Shown here one piece after another: positions 29,579 through 39,815 of a DNA stretch of 64,000 nt; the stretch's first letter is position 1, and each line of letters opens with the position of its first letter. Both the position numbers and the translations under genes were made by a program. Origin of the DNA: Aquabacter sp965279295 (lineage in GTDB: Bacteria > Pseudomonadota > Alphaproteobacteria > Rhizobiales > Xanthobacteraceae); the NCBI GenBank assembly GCA_965279295.1, contig CBDIHQ010000015.1, one strand, 5' to 3'. The notes below the pieces were generated by a model that was given only the letters and a program-made list of their open reading frames with translations, was not told the DNA's origin and did not search any database.

Positions 29579-30430
29579 ATGGCGCGTATCACCCTGCCGT
29601 TCCTGATTCTCCCATTTTTAGCCGGGTGCGCGACCGCCCCTTTGGGCGAGAGCGGGTCGCTCACCTCCTATAGCGATCTGACCCAGGCCGATGGCTTGGT
29701 TGCGAAATCCAAGCTTCGCGTCGACAAGGACGCCGTGCTCGCGGCGAAGACGGTGCGTCTCGTTCCAACGGTGTTCGCCCCATCTGCGCAGCTTGAGGCG
29801 ATAACGGACGATCAAAGAAAGCTCATCGCTAACGCAGTGGACCGTTCGATGTGTGCCGGGCTCAGCGAGCGGTTCGAGGTGGTCGAGCCTTCGGAGAAGG
29901 CGGATCTGACCATCCACGCCGTTATTACGAACATGGTCCCCACAGATGAAAAGGCCGTTGCGGCCACAAAACTAGCTTCGGTTGCCAAATCCATTCTCTT
30001 GCCGGGAATCCCCGTGCCGACGCCGCGCATCCCGATCGGCTTGGGCAGTCTTTCCATGGAGGCGGAGGCGCGGGCGCCGGACGGTAAGCAGGATGCCGCG
30101 ATGGTGTGGGGAAGGGGCGCCACCTTCCTTTCCGGCGGCGCGCGGGTCTCGACTTCGGGGGATGCCTATGAACTTGCCAGCGCGTTCGGCGAGGACTTCA
30201 GCAAGCTTGTCGTCACCGGGGAGAGCCCTTTCAAGTTCCAGCCCAAACCACCTTCGGTGGAGCGGTTGCAAGCCTGGGCCGGAGGAGCGCCGAAACACGC
30301 GGCCTGCGCGGCGTTCGGGCGGGAGCCGGGGATTGCCGGGCTGGTAAGCGGGGCGGTCGGTCTGCCCCAGGAGTGGACGGACAAGGGCAATGGTGGTGAC
30401 ACAGGGAGTGTCGTCGCCACGAAAGAATAG
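29579..30430 (+). CDS. DUF3313-like lipoprotein
   Basis: A 283-residue predicted lipoprotein. The N-terminus is a short signal ending in the lipobox LAGC (Cys near residue 17), followed by a low-complexity stretch SGSLTSYSDLTQADG that resembles the start of DUF3313 proteins. The body includes DLTIHAVITNMVPTDEKAV and IPLGLGSLSMEAEARAPDG-like segments. Function is unknown; DUF3313 members are exported lipoproteins of unassigned role. The ATG at 29579 follows GGGAGATGTCAC. The gene begins about 90 bp after the hydrolase stop and is convergent with the DUF930 gene across about 106 bp. Confidence 0.75.
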   Translation: MARITLPFLILPFLAGCATAPLGESGSLTSYSDLTQADGLVAKSKLRVDKDAVLAAKTVRLVPTVFAPSAQLEAITDDQRKLIANAVDRSMCAGLSERFEVVEPSEKADLTIHAVITNMVPTDEKAVAATKLASVAKSILLPGIPVPTPRIPIGLGSLSMEAEARAPDGKQDAAMVWGRGATFLSGGARVSTSGDAYELASAFGEDFSKLVVTGESPFKFQPKPPSVERLQAWAGGAPKHAACAAFGREPGIAGLVSGAVGLPQEWTDKGNGGDTGSVVATKE

Positions 30431-30536
30431 CGCAGCGGGCATGTTTCGGCTGTAATCGCGAGCCTGATTGCAAAATGCTCAGCGTTCACCGGGGGCACGT
30501 TTGCCGAAGCGGTCGCCAACACGCAGTCCCCAATAT

Positions 30537-30962
30537 CTAGGGCACCAGGTAATGCGCGTCCCAATCCTCGCGGGGGACCATGCTGCCGAGTTTGTATTGG
30601 AAGGTGACGACGCTGGTGCCGTTGTCGCCGGTTTCGCAGGTGTAGGAGAGCCGGAACCACTTCCCGGCCGAGCGCACCGCCGCACCGGGCGCGCGGATCG
30701 AAGCGTCCTTTATGACGGTGTCCGCGAAGGCGTAGGCTACCAGTTCGTCGGGGTGCAGGTCGTGGTGCTCGCGGCCGATCACGCCCATGGCTTTGGCGTT
30801 GCACCGCTGCTCGATGCGCACGTTGGGCGCCAGCAGCATGATTTCCTTCGCATCTGGCGGTGCCGCCAAGGCGAGGCTGGGTGCAAGAATCGCCAGAGCC
30901 GCAAGAACTGGCGGGACATTAGCGCGCAGGAAAGAAGCAGGCAGAAAAGCGCCATTCTTCAT
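30537..30962 (-). CDS. DUF930-family exported protein
   Basis: A 141-residue protein with a signal peptide (hydrophobic 17-33, ending LALAAPP). The compact domain matches DUF930: EIMLLAPNVRIEQRCNAKAMGVI, LHPDELVAYAFAD and KWFRLSYTCETGDNG. DUF930 is largely restricted to Hyphomicrobiales and has no known function. Two cysteines (in RCNAK and YTCET) may form a disulfide. The frame runs open far upstream, but the ATG at 30962 begins the signal peptide and is the only sensible start. It is transcribed divergently from the SDR gene, with about 220 bp between them. Confidence 0.85.
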   Translation of the reverse strand: MKNGAFLPASFLRANVPPVLAALAILAPSLALAAPPDAKEIMLLAPNVRIEQRCNAKAMGVIGREHHDLHPDELVAYAFADTVIKDASIRAPGAAVRSAGKWFRLSYTCETGDNGTSVVTFQYKLGSMVPREDWDAHYLVP

Positions 30963-31184
30963 ATTCTTAGGTCCGCTCCTTCTCGGCCATGTGGTCACAT
31001 CTCCACATGCCGGGGGCCGGCAATCGATGGGTATAATTTGCGATTCGCCGCGGGATCGTATGGCTCTTAAACTCAGGCATGTGGCGACCCTGTGGCCATT
31101 TTTGGGCTCGCGTTGCGGCATCACCCTGGGTCGCCTTGCGGCTGGCGCTTCTCGTGGAAGCGTTTGAGGGAATGGGAGATTTTC

Positions 31185-31901
31185 ATGGCTGAGCCGACCA
31201 AACCCCTCGTTGTCATCACCGGCGCCAGCCACGGCATCGGCGAGGCGCTGGCGGAGGCGTTCGGCCATGAGGGGCATCCGCTGCTGCTGACCTCCCGGAA
31301 CATGACGCCGGGCGTCGATGGGAACGTCATGCGTGCGGCGGTGGATGTGGTGGACTACGCGGCGCTGGAAGCCGCGATCCTTGCGGCGGAGGACAGGTTC
31401 GGCCCGGTGGACTGCCTCGTCAACAATGCCGGCTTCATCCATATCGGCCCGCTGGCCGAACGGGCTCCGCAGGATATGGCTTATGAGGCGGACGTACTGT
31501 TCAAGGGCGTGCTGAACGGGGTGCGCGCAGTGCTCGGCGGCATGCAGGCCCGCAAGCAAGGCACGATCTTCAATATCTCCTCGGCCGGCGACCGGATACC
31601 GGGTCCCCAGGGCGAGGTCTACCATGCTGCCAAGGCCGCGGTCCGCTCCCTGTCCGGCTCTCTCCAGAAGGGCGAGGCGGTCAACAACATCCGCGTCATG
31701 AACATCGCACCTGGGCTGGTGAAGACCAACATCCATGTCAGCATGGGCGTGCCCTTCGAGGATTATTACGAAATGCTCGGAAGGCCCGAGTTCATCGAGG
31801 CGTCGGAACTCGCTGAGATCATCCTCTACGCCTACCGCCTCCCGCAGCGGATCTGCATCCGGGATATGTATATCTTGCCCACCTCGTCATCCCTCGGATG
31901 A
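31185..31901 (+). CDS. Short-chain dehydrogenase/reductase (SDR)
   Basis: A 238-residue classical SDR with TGASHGIG (12-19) for NAD(P) binding, the NNAG motif near residue 83, a Ser in NISSAGDRI, and the YHAAK catalytic motif. The ATG at 31185 follows GGGAGATTTTC. The earlier open frame from 31092 does not carry family sequence. It is 110 bp upstream of an acetolactate decarboxylase gene on the same strand. Because diacetyl reductase/butanediol dehydrogenase enzymes belong to the SDR family, an acetoin or diacetyl reductase role is possible. That is inferred only from the neighbour, and the C-terminus (IRDMYILPTSSSLG) resembles a general SDR subfamily. Confidence 0.88.
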   Translation: MAEPTKPLVVITGASHGIGEALAEAFGHEGHPLLLTSRNMTPGVDGNVMRAAVDVVDYAALEAAILAAEDRFGPVDCLVNNAGFIHIGPLAERAPQDMAYEADVLFKGVLNGVRAVLGGMQARKQGTIFNISSAGDRIPGPQGEVYHAAKAAVRSLSGSLQKGEAVNNIRVMNIAPGLVKTNIHVSMGVPFEDYYEMLGRPEFIEASELAEIILYAYRLPQRICIRDMYILPTSSSLG

Positions 31902-32011
31902 TGGTCTGCCGGCTTCGCGCGATCCGGGGAAACCGGTCGGGCGACGGTCGACGTGCCTCATGGCGTCATGTGCCGGCGCGTGTTTGAGATGACGCAGGAT
32001 CGGAGCCTGAC

Positions 32012-32851
32012 ATGCCCACATTGACCTGCGAAATCTCACAATCCCTCTGGGACGCCCTTCACGCGGCCGCGCAGGAAAATGATGAAAGCGTGCCGCACAT
32101 AGTCTCCCGTGCCCTCGCCGATACCTTGCAGGTGGACCATGGCACCCTCTTCCAGGTGTCCACCTCGGGCGCGCTGGTGGAGGGGTTGTTCGGCGGCGTG
32201 GTCTCCATCGAGACGCTGCGCGAGCATGGGGACTTCGGCCTCGGCACCTTTGCTGGGCTCGATGGGGAGATGATCGCCCTCCATGGCGAGTTCTTCCAGA
32301 TCCAGAGCGATGGGAGCATCCACAAGGCGCGCGAGGACCAGCAGGTGCCGTTCGCCGTGGTGACGCATTTCACGCCCAGCGAGACCGCGACGCTGGAGCC
32401 GTTCGCCTCGATCCACGATCTGGTCGAGCAACTCGACCGCTGGCGCTCGTCCGACAATCTGTTCTATGCGGTGCGCCTCGCCGGCCGCTTCTCTCATGTG
32501 CATGATCGCGTGGCCTGCAAGGCGGGGGAGCATGAGACTCTGGTGGAGGCGACCTCGCACCAGGCCGAGTTCAGCGACGACGACATCGCCGGCACCATGG
32601 TCGGCTTCTGGACGCCGCACTATGCCAAAGGCATCGGCGTTCCCGGCTGGCATATGCACTTCATCAGCGACGACCACCTCCACGGGGGACACGTCCTGGA
32701 TTGCGCCGGCAACGCTATCGTGCTCGCCATCGAGACCTTGGACGATTTCCGCCTCGCCATGCCGGAAACCGTCGCTTTCCTGGCGGCGGACCTGACCGGC
32801 GATACCGAGGCGGCGCTGAACAAGGCGGAGCGGGTGTCAGTCCGCGCGTAA
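32012..32851 (+). CDS. budA: Alpha-acetolactate decarboxylase with ribbon-helix-helix-like N-terminus
   Basis: Decarboxylates acetolactate to acetoin in the cytoplasm. The C-terminal 230 residues carry the family marks: FQVSTSGALVEGLFGGVVS, LDGEMIALHGEFFQI, the proton/zinc-site GWHMHFISDDHLHGGHVLD, and the terminal acidic part. The first 45 residues (LTCEISQSLWDALHAAAQE, then DESVPHIVSRALADTL) have the strand-helix-helix pattern of a ribbon-helix-helix DNA-binding domain, an unusual N-terminal fusion. The ATG follows CGGAGCCTGAC. The gene is convergent with the DEAD-box helicase gene (16 bp apart). Enzymatic identity is confident; the RHH reading is my inference from pattern. Confidence 0.88.
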   Translation: MPTLTCEISQSLWDALHAAAQENDESVPHIVSRALADTLQVDHGTLFQVSTSGALVEGLFGGVVSIETLREHGDFGLGTFAGLDGEMIALHGEFFQIQSDGSIHKAREDQQVPFAVVTHFTPSETATLEPFASIHDLVEQLDRWRSSDNLFYAVRLAGRFSHVHDRVACKAGEHETLVEATSHQAEFSDDDIAGTMVGFWTPHYAKGIGVPGWHMHFISDDHLHGGHVLDCAGNAIVLAIETLDDFRLAMPETVAFLAADLTGDTEAALNKAERVSVRA

Positions 32852-32867
32852 GAGCTTTTTGGGGACC

Positions 32868-34727
32868 TCAGGGTTGCTCGCGGCCCCGGTTGGGCGTGTT
32901 CTTCAGCGCATTGTCCTTGTCCTTGCGCTTCTTCACCGCGCCCTTGGGTCCCTTGGGGAATGGCGTGCCGTCCGGCCGCTTCTCGCGGCCGAACGCGCCC
33001 CGCACCTTCGCCGCCGGCGGCTCGGCCGGGCGATCTGAAGCCACCGGGTTATAGCTCGGCTTGCGCGACTTGCCCGCCGGGCGGGCGGAGGACCCCTCGC
33101 CGGTCATCGGCTCGATCGAAATATCGCCGCCCTCGGATGCGCGGGCATTCTCGATGAAGCTGTCCGCCAACTCCCGTGAGACCTCGAACACGGTTTCGTT
33201 GTCGAAGATGCGGATCGAGCCGACATCCTGCTTGGTGACATTGCCGCGACGGCAGATCAGCGGCAGCAGCCATTTGGGATCGGCATTTTTGCGCCGTCCG
33301 ATGGGCATGCGGAACCACACCGAATCCCCACTCGATCCAGCGGCGCCCGCGCGGCTGTCGCGGCTGCGCTCGGGGGGACGGTCATCCCGCTCGCGGCCAC
33401 GCGCCGTGCGACCCTCGCCGGGGTCAAGCACGTCCTCAGGGGCAGGCAGACGGTCGCGATACAGCCGCGCCAGGGCGGCGGCGATCTGCTCCGGCGTGCG
33501 CTCCGCGAGAAGGGCCTGGGCCAGTTCGAGGTCCTCGGGGCTCGGCTCCTCGTTCATCGAGGTATCTGCGAGCATCCGCTCCTGGTCGAGCTTGCGGATT
33601 TCTTCCGGGGTCGGCGGGCCGCTCCAGATGGCGTTGACGCCGGCGAACGAGATCAATTGCTCGGCCTTGCGACGTCGCGAAGGCGGCACCAGCAGGATGC
33701 TGACGCCCTTGCGCCCAGCGCGGCCGGTGCGGCCGGAGCGGTGCTGAAGGCTTTCGGCGTCGTGCGGCAACTCGACATGAAGCACCAGTCCGACGCTGGG
33801 CAGGTCGATGCCGCGCGCTGCTACGTCAGTGGCCACGCACACCCGCGCCCGCCCGTCACGCAGTGCCTGAAGTGCCTGGTTGCGCTCGTTCTGGCCCATC
33901 TCACCGGAGAGGCCGACGGCGGCGAACCCGCGCTCCTGAAGGGTGGAGAGAAGGTGCCGGACACTCTCGCGGGTGTTGCAGAACACGATCGAGGCGGGCG
34001 ATTCGAAATAGCGCAGCAGGTTCACTACCGCGTGCTCGGTCTCCTTCGGCAGGATGCGGACGGCGCGATATTCGATGTCTGCGTGACCGCCGCGAGTGGC
34101 CTCCACCTCGATGCGCATAGCATCGTGCTGGTACCGCTTGGCGAGGGCGACGATACCGCGCGGGAGGGTCGCGGAGAACAGCAGGCTCCGGCGCTCCGGG
34201 TGCGCGGCGGACAAGATGAATTCGAGATCTTCGCGGAAGCCGAGGTCGAGCATCTCGTCGGCTTCATCAAGCACGGCGACGGACAGCGTCGACAGGTCCA
34301 GCCCGCCGCGCTCGATGTGGTCGCGCAGGCGGCCGGGTGTTCCAACCACGATATGAACGCCGTTCGCCAGCGCCCGGCGCTCGCTGCGGGGGTCCATGCC
34401 GCCGACGCAGGAGACGATGCGCGCGCGCGCATTTTCGAACAGCCATGCCAGTTCGCGTTGCACCTGGAGCGCCAGTTCGCGGGTCGGCGCGACGACCAAC
34501 GCCTGCGGCGCGCCGGCCTGTCCGAGAAACTCCGCCTCTCCAAGCAGGGTTTCGGCGATGGCGAGGCCATAAGCGACGGTCTTGCCGGAGCCGGTCTGAG
34601 CGGACACCAGCAGGTCACGCCCCATGGTTTCGGGTGCGAGCACCAGCGCCTGGACCGGCGTCGGCTCCTGGTAATCACGCGCAGCGAGTGCCCGTGCGAT
34701 GGACGGGGAGGGGGGAGAGAAGGTCAA
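32868..34727 (-). CDS. DEAD-box RNA helicase with DbpA-type C-terminal domain
   Basis: ATP-dependent RNA helicase, probably acting on ribosome assembly or cold-stressed RNA. Of the 619 residues, the N-terminal part has the Q motif (DYQEPTPVQ), AQTGSGKTVAYG (motif I), PTRELALQ, GTPGRL, VLDEADEMLD (DEAD) and the SAT motif. The helicase C-terminal domain has VCVATDVAARGID and HRSGRTGRAGR. The C-terminal region has a DbpA/CsdA RNA-binding-like fold near WFRMPIGRRKNADPKWLL, then a basic Pro/Lys tail. The predicted start is a TTG at 34727, ahead of the Q motif. An ATG at 34829 gives an arginine-rich 34-residue extension unlike the family. Confidence 0.9.
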   Translation of the reverse strand: MTFSPPSPSIARALAARDYQEPTPVQALVLAPETMGRDLLVSAQTGSGKTVAYGLAIAETLLGEAEFLGQAGAPQALVVAPTRELALQVQRELAWLFENARARIVSCVGGMDPRSERRALANGVHIVVGTPGRLRDHIERGGLDLSTLSVAVLDEADEMLDLGFREDLEFILSAAHPERRSLLFSATLPRGIVALAKRYQHDAMRIEVEATRGGHADIEYRAVRILPKETEHAVVNLLRYFESPASIVFCNTRESVRHLLSTLQERGFAAVGLSGEMGQNERNQALQALRDGRARVCVATDVAARGIDLPSVGLVLHVELPHDAESLQHRSGRTGRAGRKGVSILLVPPSRRRKAEQLISFAGVNAIWSGPPTPEEIRKLDQERMLADTSMNEEPSPEDLELAQALLAERTPEQIAAALARLYRDRLPAPEDVLDPGEGRTARGRERDDRPPERSRDSRAGAAGSSGDSVWFRMPIGRRKNADPKWLLPLICRRGNVTKQDVGSIRIFDNETVFEVSRELADSFIENARASEGGDISIEPMTGEGSSARPAGKSRKPSYNPVASDRPAEPPAAKVRGAFGREKRPDGTPFPKGPKGAVKKRKDKDNALKNTPNRGREQP

Positions 34728-34902
34728 GGGATATACCTGTCTGCGGCTGTCGGGTCGGCGCGGGTCCCTTCCGGGGAGCCAGCGGACGCTGCGCGCTTGG
34801 GTCCTTCGCCGAAGCGAAGTGTCGGACACCGACGCGCGATGAATGAAACAGCCGTCCTTCTACCCGAATGTGCCGCGACGCGCCATGGGCGCCCTGCCAC
34901 GC

Positions 34903-36075
34903 CTAAAGTGGCATGCGGAAGGTGAAGCGGGTTTCGCCGGTTCGGGACGTTACGGTCAGCGTTCCACCGTGCGCCCGGGCGACTTCGGAAGCGATGAACA
35001 AGCCGAGGCCCAGGCCCTGCTGGCTGGCCTTGACCTCGCCGCGTGCGAACGGCGTGAACAGGCGCTCCATGGCCGCCGGCGCGATCGCCTCGCCGGCATT
35101 GGTCACCGAGAGTTCAAATACGCCGTTGGACGTGGAGGCGGTCACTTGGATCGGCTGGTCGACGGCACCGTGGGTCAGGGCATTGCCAAGGAGATTGGAG
35201 AGAATCTGCGCGATACGGGTGCGGTCGCAGTTTACCGGCACGGCCAGATCGAAAGCCGTTGCGATTTCCCGCTGGGGATGGATGGCGCGCAGTTCGGAGA
35301 CGACTTGGGTGAGCACCGGCTCTAGGTCCACCGCGCCGTTGCGCGAGAGCGCAAGCCCTCCGCCCAGCCGGCCCCGCGCGAAATCGAGCACGTTGTCGAT
35401 CAGGTCGGACATGCGGATCACTGTGGTCTGGATCAGCCGGAGAAATTCGCCGGATGTTTCGGTCTGCGGCTCGCGCCGCAGCAGGCGGGTGCCGGCGTCG
35501 ATGGCAGCGAGGGGATTGCGCAGATCATGGCCCAGAACGGCGATGAATTGGTCGCGCAGCTTGGCGGTTTCCCGTTCGTCCGCAAGGTCGGCTTGGCTGG
35601 CGGCCACCCTTTGGAGCGCATCGAGATGAAACGCGATGAGGTCCGCGAACAGTTTGAACATGCCGATGACCTCGGGCTTGTTCAGCTCCGCCGGCCGAGG
35701 ATCGATGGCGCACAAGGTGCCGAAGAACGTCCCGTCCGGCAGAACGATCGGCATCGAGATATAGCTTTGAAAGCCATACATGGCCGGCGTCGAATGGATC
35801 TGGAAGACTGCGTCCTCGGCCACATGGTCGATGACGACGGCGGTCCGGTGCTGCCGGATCTCGTTGCAGATGGTGGTTTCGAGCGCCAGTTCACCGCCCG
35901 GCTTTAAGCCGAACGAAATGTCATCCTTGACGCTGCAGGCGATCCACCGGTCCTCGGTCACCCGCGCGACGGCGGCGAAGCCCATGCCCGTGGTGCGGCA
36001 GATGACATCGAGGATGGTCGGCACCGCCGCGACGCTGCCGATGGCCTCGATGGCCTCCAATATTTGCTTCGACAT
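34903..36075 (-). CDS. Soluble GAF-domain sensor histidine kinase (orphan)
   Basis: A 390-residue cytoplasmic sensor kinase without transmembrane segments. A GAF domain (about 15-155) is shown by FAAVARVTEDRWIAC, ICNEIRQHRTAVVIDHV and SYISMPIVLPDGTFFGTLCAID. HisKA follows, with the phospho-acceptor His183 in LGHDLRNPLAA. The HATPase_c domain has the N box NLLGNALTHG and the G2 box GLGLGLFIA. No response regulator lies next to it. The ATG at 36075 with GGAATCACG upstream is preferred over 36105. It follows the formaldehyde dehydrogenase gene by about 70 bp. Signal and partner are unknown; GAF domains of this form can bind small molecules or redox cofactors. Confidence 0.9.
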   Translation of the reverse strand: MSKQILEAIEAIGSVAAVPTILDVICRTTGMGFAAVARVTEDRWIACSVKDDISFGLKPGGELALETTICNEIRQHRTAVVIDHVAEDAVFQIHSTPAMYGFQSYISMPIVLPDGTFFGTLCAIDPRPAELNKPEVIGMFKLFADLIAFHLDALQRVAASQADLADERETAKLRDQFIAVLGHDLRNPLAAIDAGTRLLRREPQTETSGEFLRLIQTTVIRMSDLIDNVLDFARGRLGGGLALSRNGAVDLEPVLTQVVSELRAIHPQREIATAFDLAVPVNCDRTRIAQILSNLLGNALTHGAVDQPIQVTASTSNGVFELSVTNAGEAIAPAAMERLFTPFARGEVKASQQGLGLGLFIASEVARAHGGTLTVTSRTGETRFTFRMPL

Positions 36076-36146
36076 CGTGATTCCGGACTGGGCACCCCTG
36101 CGCACCCTAGCGCAGGACGGCAGTGCCGTCCTTAATCACGATTGGT

Positions 36147-37259
<1,113 letters not shown>

Positions 37260-37368
37260 GGGATGTGCCTTTGAAAGCTGAGCCAGATCACGGGAATCCG
37301 GTCGGGTGGAGGTTCGAGCGGCAATTTCGGACGCGGGGCAGATTTGTCAATGCACGCCGATGGCGTCC

Positions 37369-38853
37369 TCACGTCCCGATGTCGTCCAGCTTGACGCCTG
37401 TGGTCTCGATCTGGAAGCGCCATGTCACCCAGGCTCCCACCAGTGAGGCAACGGCCAGCATATAGAGTAGGGGCTTGGTGCCGAAGTCGGCCAGCAGCAC
37501 AGGGAACAGGAAGGCGGTCAGCACCGCGCCGATCTTGGCGAAGGCGGCGGCGAAGCCCGCGCCGATCCCGCGCACATGGGTTGGGAAAACCTCACCGGCG
37601 AGCAGGTAGGTCTGGGCGTTCGGGCCCATGTTGGTCATGAAATTGAACAGCATGAAGCCAACGTAGATCAGGAACAGCGACGTGCCGCCCTGATAGTCCA
37701 CCGAGAATGACGCGATCATCAGCCCGGCAGCGCAGCCGATGAAACCGAGGATCTGAAGCGGGATACGGCCGACGCGATCCGCCAGCATCACCGCCGCAAT
37801 CATGCCGACGAGAAGCAGGGCATCGATGAAGGCCGCCCCTTTGGCCGCTTCCAGGTCGTTGGCGATGATACTGGTGATATTGTGCGAAACACTGGTGTGG
37901 TGGGCGCCGATGGCGGCGGCGAGGATGGTCGGCGTGAAAATGCCGATGCCGTAGGTCGACAGGTCCTGCAAAAACCACGGCACGGACGCCAGCACTGTGG
38001 CGCGGCGGGTCTTGGCCTTGAACAAGGTGCCGAGATGCCGCTCCTTCTGGTGGTGATGGTGGGTCTGCTTGACCTTAAGCTTGATGTGCTTGGGGTAGTC
38101 CGGGCTGCGCTTGAGAAGTTTGCGAATTTCCCGCTCCGCCTCCTGCACGCGTCCCATGGACGCCAGCCAGTGGCTGCTTTCGGTGATGAAGAAGCGGCCG
38201 ACGAGAACCACCAGTGCGGGAATGATCGCCGAGGCATACATCAGGCGCCAGGAACTGACTTCCGGCGCGATCGACAAGATCAGATAGCCGATGGCGGTGC
38301 CGGCCAGTGCGCCAACCGCCTGGAAGGCGAAGGCGGCGAGCACCAGGCGCCCGCGCGCCAAGGAGGGGATGCTCTCGGAAATCACGAGATGGGCGGTGGG
38401 ATAGTCGCAGCCCAGCGCCAAGCCGACTCCGAACAGGAAAAAAAGCAACCAGTAGAAGGTCGGTGCCACCGCGAGCAGGGCGAGGAAGAGGATGAAGATC
38501 ACCATCTCCACCACGAACATGAGCTTGCGGCCGAAATGATCCGCCAGCCCGCCCAGTGTGAGCGCGCCGACGAGGATGCCGAGCAGGCTCGCCGCTCCCA
38601 CCAGGCCATGTTCGAAGGCGCCCATGCCGAATTCCTCGGCCAGCAGGGGCAGGGCCACGCCGGTCATGAAAACCACCAGGCCCTCGAAGAACTTACCCGC
38701 CGCCGCCAGGCTCCAGATACGCCACTGCATGCCGGTCATGGGCGACATGGAAACAGGCGTGCCGTCACGCCACTGCGGGGTCTCGTCGATATAGTCCTGA
38801 ACCGACCGCGCTTCCGGGTCTGACAGCGAGGTCGGCGCGATGGGTTTGTTCAT
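37369..38853 (-). CDS. MFS transporter, metabolite:H+ symporter type
   Basis: A 493-residue major-facilitator protein with 12 predicted membrane helices. The MFS signature GGLADHFGRKLMF is in loop 2-3, with its counterpart LADRVGRIPLQ in the second half. GCDYPTAHLVISE resembles the sugar/metabolite symporter subfamily, as does the ESSHWLASMGR segment. The cytoplasmic linker is long and carries a His-rich run (THHHHQKERH) and many Lys. The substrate is unknown. The ATG at 38853 follows AGGACGCC and is preferred over 38886. Its stop is about 109 bp from frmA, so they may be co-transcribed. It is divergent from the lipoprotein gene at 39049. Confidence 0.88.
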   Translation of the reverse strand: MNKPIAPTSLSDPEARSVQDYIDETPQWRDGTPVSMSPMTGMQWRIWSLAAAGKFFEGLVVFMTGVALPLLAEEFGMGAFEHGLVGAASLLGILVGALTLGGLADHFGRKLMFVVEMVIFILFLALLAVAPTFYWLLFFLFGVGLALGCDYPTAHLVISESIPSLARGRLVLAAFAFQAVGALAGTAIGYLILSIAPEVSSWRLMYASAIIPALVVLVGRFFITESSHWLASMGRVQEAEREIRKLLKRSPDYPKHIKLKVKQTHHHHQKERHLGTLFKAKTRRATVLASVPWFLQDLSTYGIGIFTPTILAAAIGAHHTSVSHNITSIIANDLEAAKGAAFIDALLLVGMIAAVMLADRVGRIPLQILGFIGCAAGLMIASFSVDYQGGTSLFLIYVGFMLFNFMTNMGPNAQTYLLAGEVFPTHVRGIGAGFAAAFAKIGAVLTAFLFPVLLADFGTKPLLYMLAVASLVGAWVTWRFQIETTGVKLDDIGT

Positions 38854-39048
38854 GGGGCGTCCTGAGCTTGACCTTTTGCGTGACATGCCCCGTCCCCATG
38901 AACCGCGTGTGACATCGCGGGAGATGACCTTCGGCGTTCATCATGCCGCCAGTTTGTTGATTCTGCGCATGTTCCGAAGCCGCAGTGGCGATTTCATCCC
39001 GTCGAAAAGCACGGTATGAGGATTGGCAACGTAGTGGCGGAGGCGGGC

Positions 39049-39765
39049 ATGCTTGCAGGGTTCTTGGGCCGGAGGCGGCCGGTTTTGGCGGGGGGTCTCC
39101 TGCTGCTGGGCGCATCGCTCGCCGGCTGTCAGGCCGTGGGCCCCACATGGGGCACCGGCGTGGTCAAGGAAACCGACGCCTGGGGTTATTATGAAGCGGT
39201 GGTGCCGATCCCTGCCGCGGACGCTCCGCCTCGGGTGTTCGAATGCAAGGGGCCCTGGTCGCCCACCACGTCGGATGTGAACCTCATCGCCGATTTCGGC
39301 CAGAACGCAATCAGCCATTCGGATGTCATGCAGCCCAACGGCTCGATGGCGCCGGGCACGATTTTGCTCGCCAATGAGCCCAAGCTGCGGGTCGACGTCG
39401 CATGGGGTGATGCCATCGGTTATTCGATACCGATCCGCACCGCATTCACTGAGGAGAGCCGTTGGAGCGTTGCCGGCGTCACCATCGGCACCTCCCTGGC
39501 CGATGTGGAAAAGGCCAATGGCGGGCCCTTCCGCATTGTCGGGTTCGGCGGCAATAATGGCGGCGTGGTCATGGACTGGCGCGGCGGCCGTCTGGCGAAC
39601 ATCGCCGGACCTTGCCGCCTCGGCGTGCAGTTCTCGATTTCCGCGCTGGCGTCCGATTCGGCCCAGGCGAGGGCGTCGGGGCCGAAGGTGTTCATGTCTA
39701 CGGACCCCGCCATCCGGGCGCTGAGCCCCACGGTGGGTCTGTTCTGGGTGAATTATAAGTGGTGA
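39049..39765 (+). CDS. Putative lipoprotein of unknown function
   Basis: A 238-residue lipoprotein. An N-terminal basic segment (GRRRP) and a hydrophobic stretch lead to the lipobox LAGC (Cys near residue 27). I do not recognise the rest; it has WGTGVVKETDAWGYYEAVVP and VGFGGNNGGVVMDWRGG, probably a beta-rich domain. The ATG at 39049 is used because GGAGGCGGG precedes it closely; an earlier in-frame ATG at 39016 has no such site. A small exported protein follows 50 bp downstream. Confidence 0.7.
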   Translation: MLAGFLGRRRPVLAGGLLLLGASLAGCQAVGPTWGTGVVKETDAWGYYEAVVPIPAADAPPRVFECKGPWSPTTSDVNLIADFGQNAISHSDVMQPNGSMAPGTILLANEPKLRVDVAWGDAIGYSIPIRTAFTEESRWSVAGVTIGTSLADVEKANGGPFRIVGFGGNNGGVVMDWRGGRLANIAGPCRLGVQFSISALASDSAQARASGPKVFMSTDPAIRALSPTVGLFWVNYKW

Positions 39766-39815
39766 TTTCACAACAGGGCGGCCACGGTCTCGCCGGGGCA
39801 CCCCTCCAAGGGAGC

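Noticed and set aside
38941..38997. 18-codon minus-strand frame (MKSPLRLRNMRRINKLAA) upstream of the MFS gene
   Set aside because: Too short and without a ribosome-binding site or neighbour coupling to support it as a leader peptide.
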